Counted from the first letter of the stretch, positions 1 through 8,371 are shown. The stretch: DNA of 52,874 nucleotides from Streptomyces sp. MBT53 (GCF_016654115.1 NZ_JAEQAZ010000043.1:1-52874); one strand, 5' to 3'. The notes: generated by a model from the letters alone, not told the origin. Numbers and translations are program-made.

Positions 1-1
1 G

Positions 2-604
2 CCCACCCCCGCCCCACCGCCCCTCTGGTACGAGGTCGTGGTCCTGGCCGTCGCCGCCCTGCTGCTGTGGCTCAGTCACCGCCCGGTCCGCAACATGCTC
101 TCCCGCCACCAGACCATGAACCGTTCCTTCGACCCGCTCCATCTGGTCAACACCTACGGCGCGTTCGGCAACGTCAGCCGCATCCGCCACGAGGTGGTGG
201 TCGAGGGCACCACGGACTCCGTCCCGCGCGAGGACTCCGACTGGCGGGAGTACGAGTTCAGGGGCAAGCCGGGCCGACCGCGCCACTGGCCGCGCCAGTT
301 CGCGCCCTACCATCTGCGCCTTGACTGGATGATGTGGTTCGCGGCCCTCTCCCCCGGCTACGCCGAGCCGTGGTTCGGCGCCCTGGTGGAACGGCTCCTG
401 GCGAACGACCGGGACACGCTACGGCTGCTGCGCCGCTCGCCGTTCCCGCCGGAGGCGCCCCCGCGTTACGTCCGGGCCCGCCTCTTCCGCTACCGCTACA
501 CGAGTTGGCGGGAGTTGAGGGAGACGGGCGCCTGCTGGGAGCGGACGTTCGTGCGGGAGTACTTCCCGCCGACCAGGCTGTCGAAGGTGGTTCAGAGGCC
601 GTAG
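2..604 (+). CDS. lipase maturation factor family protein, C-terminal part (5' end outside window)
   Basis: The reading frame is already open at base 2, so only about the last 200 residues are present. A hydrophobic segment at the start of the visible part (VVLAVAALLLWL) is followed by a soluble region with blocks typical of the lipase maturation factor (LMF1-like) family: LVNTYGAFGNVSRIRHEVVV, WREYEFRGKPG, a proline- and tryptophan-rich PYHLRLDWMMWFAALSP, and a C-terminal arginine/tyrosine-rich stretch (RYRYTSWRE). In animals LMF1 is an ER protein that helps lipases fold. Bacterial members are multi-pass membrane proteins of unproved function. Its 3' end overlaps the convergent lactonase gene by 13 bp, so the two transcripts run into each other. 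Family call fairly sure; function unknown. Confidence 0.8.
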   Translation, partial: PTPAPPPLWYEVVVLAVAALLLWLSHRPVRNMLSRHQTMNRSFDPLHLVNTYGAFGNVSRIRHEVVVEGTTDSVPREDSDWREYEFRGKPGRPRHWPRQFAPYHLRLDWMMWFAALSPGYAEPWFGALVERLLANDRDTLRLLRRSPFPPEAPPRYVRARLFRYRYTSWRELRETGACWERTFVREYFPPTRLSKVVQRP

Positions 605-1431
605 ACGCGGGTCGCCGTGCCTTCGAAGACCTCGGCGCGTTCCGCCGCGCTGAGACCGTCGGTCAACTCGCCTGTCGCAGCGGCGACTTCACCGTAGGTC
701 GCCGCCAGGGTGCACACCGGCCAGTCAGTGCCGAACATCAGCCGGTCAGGCCCGAAGGCATCGAGCGCCACGTCCGTGTAGGGGCGCAGATCCTGTGTGC
801 TCCAGGTCTTCCAGTCGGCCTCCGTGACCAGGCCGGACAGTTTGCAGTGGGTGTTGGGGAGCGCGGCGAGGGAGCGCAGGGCCGTCTCCCACGGTTCCAG
901 TCGGCCCGAGGCGACGGGCGGCTTGCCCAAATGGTCGAGGACGAAGGTGAGTTGGGGCAGGGACGCGGCTGCCTGCACGCTGGCCGGGAACTGGTGGGGC
1001 AGCACGAGCAGGTCGTAGACGAGCCCCGCGTCGGCCACGGCGGCGAGGCCGCGGCGTACCTCGGGGCGCAGCAGCCAGTTCGGGTCGGGTTCGCCCTGGA
1101 CCTGGTGGCGGATGCCCTTCAGGTAGTGGCCGCCGGGGAGTTCGCGCAGCCGGGCGAGTTCGTCGGCGATGTCGGGGCGGGTGAGGTCGGTCCAGCCGAC
1201 GACTCCGGCGACGAGGTCGTGCGCCTCGGCGAGGGCGAGGAACTCCGGGGTCTCCTCGGCGACGGTGATCGTCTGGACGAGGACGGTCCGGTCGACGCCG
1301 GCCGCGCGCGCCTCGGGTTCGAGGTCGGCGACGGTGAAGTCGCGGCGGATCGGCTGGAGTTCGGGGCCGGTGATCCAGTCCTGGTCGCGGACGGAGAGGT
1401 CCCAGACGTGGTGGTGGGCGTCGACGGTCAT
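592..1431 (-). CDS. amidohydrolase-family lactonase, probable L-fucono-1,5-lactonase
   Basis: This 279-residue protein is a TIM-barrel metal-dependent hydrolase of the amidohydrolase 2 group. Visible hallmarks are the N-terminal metal motif DAHHHVWD, KGIRHQVQGEP in the middle, LDHLGKPP, and the late catalytic aspartate in FGTDWPV. The start is the ATG at 1431, whose ATGA overlaps the stop of the tiny upstream frame; a longer upstream extension has no protein-like character. It is the last gene of the fucose operon. From the neighbours (aldo/keto reductase, fuconate dehydratase) it is inferred to hydrolyse L-fuconolactone to L-fuconate in the cytosol. A rhamnonolactone- or 2-pyrone-type substrate cannot be excluded from sequence alone. 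Confidence 0.85.
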   Translation of the reverse strand: MTVDAHHHVWDLSVRDQDWITGPELQPIRRDFTVADLEPEARAAGVDRTVLVQTITVAEETPEFLALAEAHDLVAGVVGWTDLTRPDIADELARLRELPGGHYLKGIRHQVQGEPDPNWLLRPEVRRGLAAVADAGLVYDLLVLPHQFPASVQAAASLPQLTFVLDHLGKPPVASGRLEPWETALRSLAALPNTHCKLSGLVTEADWKTWSTQDLRPYTDVALDAFGPDRLMFGTDWPVCTLAATYGEVAAATGELTDGLSAAERAEVFEGTATRVYGL

Positions 1432-1523
1432 GGCAGCTCCCCTACGACGGGCAGGGCGGCGTCGGCGCACTCCAGGACGTGGAAGCGGTCGGCGCGCACC
1501 TTGGTGTGGAGGGCCGCTCTCAT
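1428..1523 (-). pseudogene. 31-codon remnant of an L-rhamnose/L-fucose mutarotase (DUF718-like), internally deleted but in frame
   Basis: A 31-codon frame sits between the reductase and lactonase genes and is joined to both by ATGA overlaps (1520-1523 and 1428-1431). It begins MRAALHTKVRADR, which looks like the N-terminus of L-rhamnose mutarotase family proteins (about 105 residues). It continues directly with FHVLECAD, resembling the middle strand of that fold, and ends with ALPVVGELP, resembling the usual C-terminus. Most of the fold, including the helix and active-site region, is missing. The likeliest reading is an in-frame collapsed mutarotase gene whose short frame still serves translational coupling. 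A sequencing deletion or a genuine short coupling peptide are alternatives. The family likeness is from memory, not a search. Confidence 0.55.
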
Positions 1524-2509
1524 GACAACTCCCCTGTCGGTACCGGGGCGTCGGCAGGCAGCAGCCCGGTGTACCGCAGTTCCTCCCAGAACGCGGCGGG
1601 CACCGGGGTGGCGAACTGCTGGGCACAGTCCCGTACTTCGGCCTCCGAGCGGGCGCCGACCAGGACGCTCGCCACCGCCGGGTGCGCGGCGCAGAACGCC
1701 AGGGCGGCGGCGCGCAGGGTGGTGTCGTGCCGCTCGGCCGCTTCCTTCATACGGAGCGCCCGGTCCAGCAACTCGGCCGGTGCCTGGGCGTAGTTGTAGG
1801 TCGCGTCCGGCTTCGGGTCCGCCAGGAGGCCGGAGTTGAAGGCGCCGCCGATGACGACGGACTTGCCGCGGGCGACGGCGGACGGGAGGAGTTCGGTGAG
1901 GGCGCTCTGGTCGAGCAGGGTGTAGCGCCCCGCGCACAGCACCACGTCGACGTCCGTGTCCTGGATGAAGCGGGTGAGCATCCTGGCCTGGTTCATGCCC
2001 GCGCCGATGGCGCCGACGACGCCCTCGGCGCGGAGCTTCTCCAGGGCGGGATAGCCCTCGCGGAAGGCCTGTTCGGCATGGTCGTCGGGGTCGTGGAGGT
2101 AGACGACGTCGACGTGGTCGAGGCCGAGCCGTTCCAGGCTGGCGTCCAGGGTGCGCCGGATCCCGTCGGCGGTGAAGTCCCAGACGCGACGGCTGGTGGC
2201 GGGCACGGCGAAACCGTCGGCGAGGTCGTCGCCTGTCACCGTCTCCACGGGTTCGAGACGGCGGCCGACCTTGGTGGAGATCGTGTACTCCGCGCGCGGA
2301 CGGTCCCGCAGCGCGGCGCCGAGGCGGCGTTCGGAGAGGCCGATGCCGTAGTGGGGTGCCGTGTCGAAGTAGCGAATGCCCTGCTGCCAGGCGGCGTTGA
2401 CGGCCTGTTGTGCCTGTCTGTCGTCGACTTCGGTGAACAGGTTGCCCAGCGGGGCGGCACCGAGGCCGAGGCCGCCCACCTCGACCCCGCTGCTGCCGAG
2501 GGTGCTCAC
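1520..2509 (-). CDS. aldo/keto reductase, probable L-fucose dehydrogenase
   Basis: A 329-residue (alpha/beta)8 NAD(P)-dependent oxidoreductase. The catalytic tetrad is visible: Asp and Tyr in RYFDTAPHYGIGLSERRLG, Lys in TISTKVGRR and His in VVYLHDPDD. The start is the GTG at 2509, which overlaps the stop of the upstream SDR as GTGA and is followed by the family-typical opening STLGSSGVEVGGLGLGAAPLG. In bacterial non-phosphorylating fucose pathways an AKR or SDR oxidises L-fucose to L-fucono-1,5-lactone. Position next to fuconate dehydratase and a lactonase supports that role. The exact sugar (fucose, galactose or arabinose isomers) is inferred from context. Confidence 0.85.
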   Translation of the reverse strand: MSTLGSSGVEVGGLGLGAAPLGNLFTEVDDRQAQQAVNAAWQQGIRYFDTAPHYGIGLSERRLGAALRDRPRAEYTISTKVGRRLEPVETVTGDDLADGFAVPATSRRVWDFTADGIRRTLDASLERLGLDHVDVVYLHDPDDHAEQAFREGYPALEKLRAEGVVGAIGAGMNQARMLTRFIQDTDVDVVLCAGRYTLLDQSALTELLPSAVARGKSVVIGGAFNSGLLADPKPDATYNYAQAPAELLDRALRMKEAAERHDTTLRAAALAFCAAHPAVASVLVGARSEAEVRDCAQQFATPVPAAFWEELRYTGLLPADAPVPTGELS

Positions 2510-3261
2510 TGGCCCACCGGCCTCAGGCGCAGACCCTGCATGCCGCCGTCCACGGCGAGCGAGGTGCCGGTGGTGGCCCCGGACAGCGGGCTCGCCAAGT
2601 AGGCGATGGCGCCCGCGACTTCGGCCGCCGAGACGAGCCGGCCGGAGGGCTGGCGGGCGGCCAGGGCGGCGCGTTCGGCGGCCGGGTCGGTGGCCGAGTC
2701 GAGGAGGCGGCCGACCCAAGGGGTGTCCGCCGTACCGGGGTTGACGCAGTTGACGCGGATGCCCTCGCGGAGGTGGTCGGCGGCCATGGCGAGGGTGAGG
2801 GACTGCACGGCGCCCTTGGTGGCGCTGTAGAGGGCGCGTTGGGGCAGTCCGGCGGTGGCGGCGATGGAGCAGGTGTTGACGATCGCCGCGTGGGAGGACT
2901 CGCGCAGGTGCGGGAGCGCGGCGCGGGTGACGCGGACCATGCCGACGACGTTGACGTCCAGGACGCGGTGCCACTCGTCGTCGTCGTTGTCCTCGACGGT
3001 GCCCTGGGCGCCGATGCCCGCGTTGTTCACGACGATGTCGAGTCCGCCGAGGTCGGCGACGGCGGAGGCGACGGCCTGCCGTACGGAGGCGTCGACGGTG
3101 ACGTCGGCGCGGTACCCGAGCAGCGGCTTCTCGACGCTGCTGGGGTCCAGGTCGAGGACGGCGACCGACGCGCCCCGCTCGGCGAGGAGTTCGGCGGTGG
3201 CCCGGCCGATGCCGGAGGCGCCGCCGGTGACCAGGGCCTTGAGGCCCTCGAAGTCGGTCAT
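2506..3261 (-). CDS. short-chain dehydrogenase/reductase, probable 2-keto-3-deoxy-L-fuconate dehydrogenase
   Basis: A classical 251-residue SDR. The N-terminal cofactor motif is TGGASGIG, an acidic residue follows the second strand (AVLDLDPSS, favouring NAD), then NNAGIG, the catalytic Ser in NTCSIAATAG, the YSATK active-site Tyr/Lys, and the C-terminal AVDGGM block. It starts at the ATG at 3261, overlapping the stop of the dehydratase as ATGA. Directly behind fuconate dehydratase, it is inferred to oxidise 2-keto-3-deoxy-L-fuconate to the 2,4-diketo compound, the step known in the Xanthomonas-type fucose pathway. The hydrolase or aldolase that would finish the pathway is not in this window. 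Confidence 0.85.
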   Translation of the reverse strand: MTDFEGLKALVTGGASGIGRATAELLAERGASVAVLDLDPSSVEKPLLGYRADVTVDASVRQAVASAVADLGGLDIVVNNAGIGAQGTVEDNDDDEWHRVLDVNVVGMVRVTRAALPHLRESSHAAIVNTCSIAATAGLPQRALYSATKGAVQSLTLAMAADHLREGIRVNCVNPGTADTPWVGRLLDSATDPAAERAALAARQPSGRLVSAAEVAGAIAYLASPLSGATTGTSLAVDGGMQGLRLRPVGQ

Positions 3262-4607
3262 GCCGCGTGTCCCTTCTGGGTGTCGATGTCGGCGGCCCAG
3301 AAGGTGCCGCCGGGGAAGGTGTAGCGCGCGATGGACTCGGGCCGCATGGTGGCCGAGAACCCGGGCGTGGTGGGTGCCATGTAGTGACCTTCGCGGATCA
3401 CCACCGGATCGAGGAAGTGGTCGTGCAGATGATCCACGTACTCGATGACGCGGTCGTCGGTGGTGCCGGACACGGCGAGGTAGTCGAACATCGAGAGATG
3501 CTGGACGAGTTCGCACAGGCCGACACCGCCCGCGTGCGGGCAGACGGGTACCCCGAACTTGGCGGCGAGCAGCAGGATCGCGAGGTTCTCGTTGACTCCG
3601 CCGACGCGGGCGGCGTCTATCTGGAGGATGTCGAGGGCGCCGGCCTGGAGCAACTGCTTGAACACGACGCGGTTCTGGACGTGTTCGCCGGTGGCGACCT
3701 TCACCGGGGCCACGGCGGCGCGGATGGCGGCGTGGCCGAGGATGTCGTCGGGGCTGGTGGGTTCCTCGATCCAGTACGGGTCGAACTCGGCGAGGGCCTT
3801 GGTCCAGCGGATCGCCTCGTCCACGTTCCAGCGCTGGTTGGCGTCGATCGCCATCCGGATGTCGGGGCCGACGGCCGAACGGGCCACGCGGCAGCGCCGG
3901 ATGTCGTCGTCGAGGTCGGCGCCGACCTTCAGCTTGATCTGCCGGAAGCCGTCCCGGACGGCCTGCACGGCGAGCCGGGTGAGCTTCTCGTCGTCGTAGC
4001 CGAGCCAGCCCGCGGAGGTGGTGTAGGCGGGAAAACCCTGCTCCACCAGGCTGGTTCGGCGGTCTTCGGCGCCCGCCCGGCCGCGCCGCAGGATGTCCAG
4101 GGCCTCGTCCGGGGTGAGGGCGTCGGTGATGTACCTGAAGTCGATCTGGCTGACGAGCCATTCGGGGTCGGCGTCGGCGAGGAGCTGCCACAGGGGCTTG
4201 CCCGCGCGCTTGGTGGTGAGGTCCCATGCCGCGTTGACCACGGCGCCGATCGCCATGTGCATCACGCCCTTCTCGGGCCCCAGCCAGCGGAGTTGGCTGT
4301 CGCCGATCAGGTCGCGGTTCAACGTCCCCGGGTCCGCGCACAGTTCGTCGACCGACCGGCCGATCACATGGTCCCGCAGCGCGTGGATCGCGGCGACCTG
4401 GACTTCGTTGCCCCGCCCGATGGTGAAGCTGAATCCGTGCCCCTCGTGCCCGTCGGCCGCGTCGGTGCGCAGGACGACGTAGGCCGCCGAGTAGTCGGGG
4501 TCCGGGTTCATCGCGTCGGAACCGTCGAGTTCGCGCGAGGTGGGAAAACGGATGTCGTAGGTGTCGACCGCGGTGACGCGAGCGGACGGGCCGGGGATCG
4601 GTGACAC
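3258..4607 (-). CDS. L-fuconate dehydratase (enolase superfamily)
   Basis: This 449-residue protein matches the length and layout of FucD-type acid-sugar dehydratases. An N-terminal capping domain includes PTSRELDGSDAMNPDPDYSA, typical of the fuconate dehydratase group. In the barrel are the base pair of lysines K225/K227 (IKLKVGADLDDD), metal ligand D255 (IDANQRWNVDEA), E281/E282 (EEPTSPDDI), E308 (TGEHVQNR) and the general acid/base His near 358 (PHAGGVGLCELVQHLSMFD). It dehydrates L-fuconate to 2-keto-3-deoxy-L-fuconate in the cytosol, with Mg2+. It is the best diagnostic of the pathway and anchors the assignment of its neighbours. ATG start at 4607. Confidence 0.9.
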   Translation of the reverse strand: MSPIPGPSARVTAVDTYDIRFPTSRELDGSDAMNPDPDYSAAYVVLRTDAADGHEGHGFSFTIGRGNEVQVAAIHALRDHVIGRSVDELCADPGTLNRDLIGDSQLRWLGPEKGVMHMAIGAVVNAAWDLTTKRAGKPLWQLLADADPEWLVSQIDFRYITDALTPDEALDILRRGRAGAEDRRTSLVEQGFPAYTTSAGWLGYDDEKLTRLAVQAVRDGFRQIKLKVGADLDDDIRRCRVARSAVGPDIRMAIDANQRWNVDEAIRWTKALAEFDPYWIEEPTSPDDILGHAAIRAAVAPVKVATGEHVQNRVVFKQLLQAGALDILQIDAARVGGVNENLAILLLAAKFGVPVCPHAGGVGLCELVQHLSMFDYLAVSGTTDDRVIEYVDHLHDHFLDPVVIREGHYMAPTTPGFSATMRPESIARYTFPGGTFWAADIDTQKGHAA

Positions 4608-4668
4608 GGAAGGCCTTTCGGTCGGGTACAGGGATCCGGTGCCGTGCGGGTGCCGGAAGCCGGTGGGG

Positions 4669-5697
4669 TCAGTCCTGGGCGCGGCCGGTCGTCACGCGGG
4701 CGATCATGAGGGCGACCAGGATGATTCCGCCGTAGATGGCCTGGATCCAGAAGGAGGGGACCTGGGCGAGGGTGAGCAGGTTCTGCACGACTCCCAGGAG
4801 GAGTACGCCGGTCAGAGCGCCGAACATGGTGCCCTTGCCGCCGTCGAGGCTGATGCCGCCGATGACCGCCGCCGCCATCACGGTGAAGATCATGTTGTTG
4901 CCCTGGTTGGCGCTGATCGCGCCGACGTAGCCGGTCTGCATGATCCCGCCCACGGAGGCGAGGACACCGGCGACGATCGACACCCCGAGAAGCATCCGGT
5001 CGACGCGGATGCCGGCCGCGCGGGCCGCCTCCTGGTTGCCGCCGATCGCGTACAGGGCGCGCCCGACGCGGTGGTACTTGAGCACGAACCCGGCGACCGC
5101 GAAGCAGACCGCGGCCAGCCACACCGACATCGGGACGCTGAGGAAGGTGCTGGTGGCCAGGGTGAAGAAGGAGTCGGGCATCCCGAACAGCGTCTTGCCC
5201 TTGGTGGCGCCGACCAGCAGTCCGCGCAGCACGATCAGCATCGCGAGGGTGACGATGAAGGCGTTGAGCTTGAACTTCACCACCAGGATGCCGTTGAAGG
5301 CGCCGATGATCCCGCCCACGACGAGGATCGCGACGAGGGCGATCGGCGCCGACCACTCCGTGCCCCAGCCCGACTCGGCGGCCGGCAGGACCAGCAGGGC
5401 GCCGATCGCGGGCGCAATGCCGACCACCGACTCCAGCGAGAGGTCGATCTTGCCGGTGATCAGGATCAGCGACTCGGCGAGGACTACCATCGCGAGCGCG
5501 GCGGAGGCGCCCAGGATGGAGATCAGGTTCCGTTCGGTGAGGAACGAGTCGTTGACGATCGCGCCGAGCACCAGGAGTACCAACAGGGCCGGTACGAGGG
5601 CGAGTTCACGGGCCCGGCGGAGCAGGACCGTGCGGGCCGAGGCCGCCCCGGTGGCGCGTGGGGCGGCGAGCGGCGGGGCCGCCTTGGTGTCAGCCAT
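4669..5697 (-). CDS. sugar ABC transporter permease (RbsC/AraH type), probable L-fucose importer
   Basis: A 342-residue polytopic membrane protein with about nine hydrophobic segments, for example LVPALLVLLVLGAIV, ILGASAALAMVVLAESLIL and FIVTLAMLIVLRGLLVG. It carries the BPD_transp_2 features ITGKIDLSLESVVG, NAFIVTLAML and GNQEAARAAGIRVDR, and the loop GGISLDGGKGTMFGALTGVLLLGVVQN. The hydrophilic N-terminus up to about residue 28 is cytoplasmic. It overlaps the ATPase gene by 8 bp and shares the operon with the binding protein. It would form the homodimeric channel of a CUT2 (carbohydrate uptake 2) transporter. The substrate is inferred as L-fucose because the operon encodes fucose oxidation. 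Confidence 0.88.
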   Translation of the reverse strand: MADTKAAPPLAAPRATGAASARTVLLRRARELALVPALLVLLVLGAIVNDSFLTERNLISILGASAALAMVVLAESLILITGKIDLSLESVVGIAPAIGALLVLPAAESGWGTEWSAPIALVAILVVGGIIGAFNGILVVKFKLNAFIVTLAMLIVLRGLLVGATKGKTLFGMPDSFFTLATSTFLSVPMSVWLAAVCFAVAGFVLKYHRVGRALYAIGGNQEAARAAGIRVDRMLLGVSIVAGVLASVGGIMQTGYVGAISANQGNNMIFTVMAAAVIGGISLDGGKGTMFGALTGVLLLGVVQNLLTLAQVPSFWIQAIYGGIILVALMIARVTTGRAQD

Positions 5698-7195
5698 GGT
5701 CCACTCCTTCGATGGAGGCGATCAGCTCGTGGTCGCGCCAGCCCGCCGGGTGCTCGGCGACGACACGGCCATGGAAGAGGACGAGGACGCGGTCGCAGCG
5801 CCGCAGGTCGTCGAGTTCGTCGGAGACGACCAGCACGGCGGTGCCGTCGTCGCGGGCGCTGTCCATACGGGCGAGCAGTGACTCCTTGGACTTCACGTCG
5901 ACGCCCGCGGTGGGGTTGATCAGGACCAGCAGCCTGGGGTCGGAGGCGAGGGCGCGAGCCATGACGACCTTCTGCGCGTTGCCCCCGGACAGGTCGGAGA
6001 CGGGCTGGTCGGGACCCTCGGCATGGATGTCGAGCCGGTCGATCAGCTCGGTGGCGAAGCCGCGCTTGCGCTCGGTGCCGACGAACCCGAAGCGGCCGAG
6101 CCGGTCCAGGACGGTCATGGTGGCGTTGTCGCCGATGGACATCCCGAAGACCAGACCTTGGCCATGGCGGTCACGCGGGACACATCCGACACCGGCCTTG
6201 AGCGCGGCCTGCACATCCCCGAACGGCAGCTCCTCGCCGTCGAGTTGAGCAGTGCCGGCCGTCGGCGTGTACAGCCCGGTGAAGGACTCGGCCAGCTCGA
6301 TCTTGCCGCTGCCGCTCGACCCGGCGAGTCCGACGACCTCGCCGCGACGCACGGTGAGGTCGACGTTCTCGTACGACTCGGAAGTGAGCCCGCGTGCGTC
6401 GAGGAGGACGGGTGCCGCGTCGTCCAACTCCCGCAGTTGTACGTCCAGTTCGGCGATGGACTCCCCCGCCATGGCCTCGACCAGGGCGCGGCGCGGGAGG
6501 TCGGCGACCGGGACCGTCGTGATCCAGCGGGCGTCGCGCAGCACGGTGACGGTCTGGCACACCTCGTACACCTCCTGGAGGTGGTGCGAGATGAACAGGA
6601 AGGTGACGCCGGACTCCTGGAGCGCCCGCATGCGGGTGAAGAGCCGTTCGATCTCCCGGTTGTCGAGCTGGGCGGTCGGTTCGTCGAGGACGATGAACCG
6701 GGCGCCGAAGCTCAACGCCCGGGCGATCTCCACCATTTGGCGGTCCTCGACCTTGAGGTCGGCGGTGCGTGCCTCGGGGTCGACGCGCACGTCCCAGGTG
6801 TCGAGGAGTTCGGCGGCCTCGGTGCGGAGCCTGCGCCAGCTGATGACTCCGCCCCGGGAGGTCGGCTGACGGTTGATGAAGAGGTTCTCGGCGACCGTCA
6901 ACTCGGGGACCACGGTGGGCCGTTGATAGACGCAGGCGACCTTGGCGCGCCAGGCGTCCCGGTCGGCGAGCGCCGGCGCGGGCTCGCCGTCGAAGCGGAC
7001 CGTGCCCTCGTCGGGGGCCTGGAGTCCGGTGAGGACGGTGACGAGGGTGGACTTGCCGGCGCCGTTGCGGCCGACGAGGGCGTGGGACTCGCCCGGCAAT
7101 ACGGTCAGTCGACCGTCGGCGAGGGCGACGGTGGGGCCGTACCGCTTGACGATTCCCGTCGCCTCCACCAGCGGAGTGGTCAGTGGGTTGCTCAT
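5690..7195 (-). CDS. sugar ABC transporter ATP-binding protein (RbsA type, two nucleotide-binding domains)
   Basis: A 501-residue fused tandem ABC ATPase of the CUT2 class. The first domain has Walker A GRNGAGKST near 42-50, the ribose-type signature VEDRQMVEIARAL and Walker B FIVLDEPTAQLD. The second domain has Walker A GSSGSGKIE and a clear signature LSGGNAQKVVMARAL, but its Walker B reads LLVLINPTAGVD, so the aspartate-glutamate pair is Ile-Asn. Only one canonical hydrolytic site may therefore remain. The ATG at 7195 overlaps the stop of the binding-protein gene as ATGA. It powers the adjacent permease at the inner face of the membrane. Confidence 0.9.
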   Translation of the reverse strand: MSNPLTTPLVEATGIVKRYGPTVALADGRLTVLPGESHALVGRNGAGKSTLVTVLTGLQAPDEGTVRFDGEPAPALADRDAWRAKVACVYQRPTVVPELTVAENLFINRQPTSRGGVISWRRLRTEAAELLDTWDVRVDPEARTADLKVEDRQMVEIARALSFGARFIVLDEPTAQLDNREIERLFTRMRALQESGVTFLFISHHLQEVYEVCQTVTVLRDARWITTVPVADLPRRALVEAMAGESIAELDVQLRELDDAAPVLLDARGLTSESYENVDLTVRRGEVVGLAGSSGSGKIELAESFTGLYTPTAGTAQLDGEELPFGDVQAALKAGVGCVPRDRHGQGLVFGMSIGDNATMTVLDRLGRFGFVGTERKRGFATELIDRLDIHAEGPDQPVSDLSGGNAQKVVMARALASDPRLLVLINPTAGVDVKSKESLLARMDSARDDGTAVLVVSDELDDLRRCDRVLVLFHGRVVAEHPAGWRDHELIASIEGVDHG

Positions 7196-8265
7196 TTGAC
7201 CGTGTTGCCCCAGAGCTTGGGATCGTCGACGTTGTCCTTGGTGACCAGGGGCGCGGGCAGCTGGTCCTCCAGGATGCCGCTGGGCAGCTTGACGATCGTG
7301 GAGTCGTGGTCGGTGGGGCCGGGCTTGAAGGTCTTCCCCTGCATCGCGGCCTTGATGTAGTACATGCCGTACTTGGCGTAGGCGTCGGCCGGTTGGGAGA
7401 CGGTGGCGTCGATCTCGCCCTTGCGGATCGCGTCGAACTCCTGCGGGATGCCGTCGTTCGAGACGATCGTGATGTGCCCCGCCTGGCCCGCCGTCTTCAG
7501 CATGCCCTTGGACTTGAGGGTCTGGAGGGTGGGCGCGAGATAGACGCCGCCCGCCTGCATGTAGATGCCCTTGATGTCGGGGTTGGCGTTGAGGAGCGTG
7601 TCGAGCTTGGAGGCCGCCGTGTCGGACTCCCACTTGGCGGGGATCTCCAGGACCTTCAGCTTCGGGTACTTCTTCTTGACGCAGTCCCTGAACGCCTCGG
7701 ACCGGTCACGGCCGTTGACGGACGCCAGGTCGCCCATGATCTGCACGACCTTGCCGCTGGTGATGTGGGCCCCGAGGTATTCGCAGGCCTTCTCGCCGTA
7801 CGCGACGTTGTCGGCGCGGACGACCATCGCGACCTTGCCCTTGTCGGGAGCCACGTCGACGGCGACGACCGGTACGCCCTTGCGGTCGGCCTGGTCGAGG
7901 CCGGCCTCGATGGCGGCGCTGTCGAGCGGGGCGACGACCAGACCCTTGACGCCCTGGTTCAGCTCGTTGTTGATGTCGGTGATCTGCTGCGAGGGGTCGC
8001 TGTTGGAGTTGACCGTCTTCAGCGCGTCGACACCCTCGGACTTCGCCATGTTCGGCACGTAGTCGTTGTACGACTGCCAGAACGGCGAGGTCAGCAGGGG
8101 CAGGATCACCCCCACCTTGCCGGTGCCGCTGCTGCCGCCGGCGCTGCTCGCGCCGGTGTCCTTGGTGCTGCCGCACGCGGTGAGCACGAGCGCGGTACCC
8201 GTGACCGCGGCCACCGCACCGACCATGCGCAACCTGCTGCGTATCCCCACTGTCCTGCCGAGCAT
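7192..8265 (-). CDS. sugar-binding lipoprotein (RbsB/periplasmic-binding-protein type), probable L-fucose receptor
   Basis: A 357-residue first gene of the fucose operon. An N-terminal signal ends in the lipobox LVLTAC with the lipidated cysteine at residue 31, followed by a Gly/Ser-rich tether and a type I periplasmic-binding fold (KVGVILPLLTSPFWQSYNDYV, KGLVVAPLDSAAIEAGLDQA, IPVVAVDV-like segment, IVSNDGIPQEFDAIRKGEID). It would sit on the outer face of the membrane and deliver sugar to the permease. The ATG at 8265 is chosen because it has a GAGGAG ribosome site about 8 nt upstream. The sugar specificity is inferred from the operon. Confidence 0.88.
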   Translation of the reverse strand: MLGRTVGIRSRLRMVGAVAAVTGTALVLTACGSTKDTGASSAGGSSGTGKVGVILPLLTSPFWQSYNDYVPNMAKSEGVDALKTVNSNSDPSQQITDINNELNQGVKGLVVAPLDSAAIEAGLDQADRKGVPVVAVDVAPDKGKVAMVVRADNVAYGEKACEYLGAHITSGKVVQIMGDLASVNGRDRSEAFRDCVKKKYPKLKVLEIPAKWESDTAASKLDTLLNANPDIKGIYMQAGGVYLAPTLQTLKSKGMLKTAGQAGHITIVSNDGIPQEFDAIRKGEIDATVSQPADAYAKYGMYYIKAAMQGKTFKPGPTDHDSTIVKLPSGILEDQLPAPLVTKDNVDDPKLWGNTVK

Positions 8266-8306
8266 TTGGTGGCTCCTCGTTGAGCGTGTCCGAGCAGATG
8301 ACCGCA

Positions 8307-8334
8307 TATTTATCAGACCACTTCCCCGAAACAA
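8307..8334 (-). promoter_or_regulatory. candidate promoter of the fucose operon with an embedded half-operator
   Basis: On the minus strand TTGTTT (8329-8334) and TAAATA (8307-8312) are spaced by 16 bp, in an AT-rich patch unusual for this DNA and 42 bp upstream of the binding-protein ATG. The spacer holds AAGTGGTCTGA, half of the GTGGTC-N-GACCAC palindrome found 50 bp away. A regulator bound there would cover the promoter. The hexamers are a weak match; the evidence is the combination with the half-site. Confidence 0.35.
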
Positions 8335-8371
8335 CACCCCGCAGAGGCAGTTTTCCGGGATTTTCGCCGTA

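Noticed and set aside
334..1839. Long open frame on the plus strand opposite the lactonase/reductase genes
   Set aside because: It reads as low-complexity Arg/Gly/Val-rich protein typical of antisense frames in GC-rich DNA. The minus-strand genes have clear family motifs and proper coupling.
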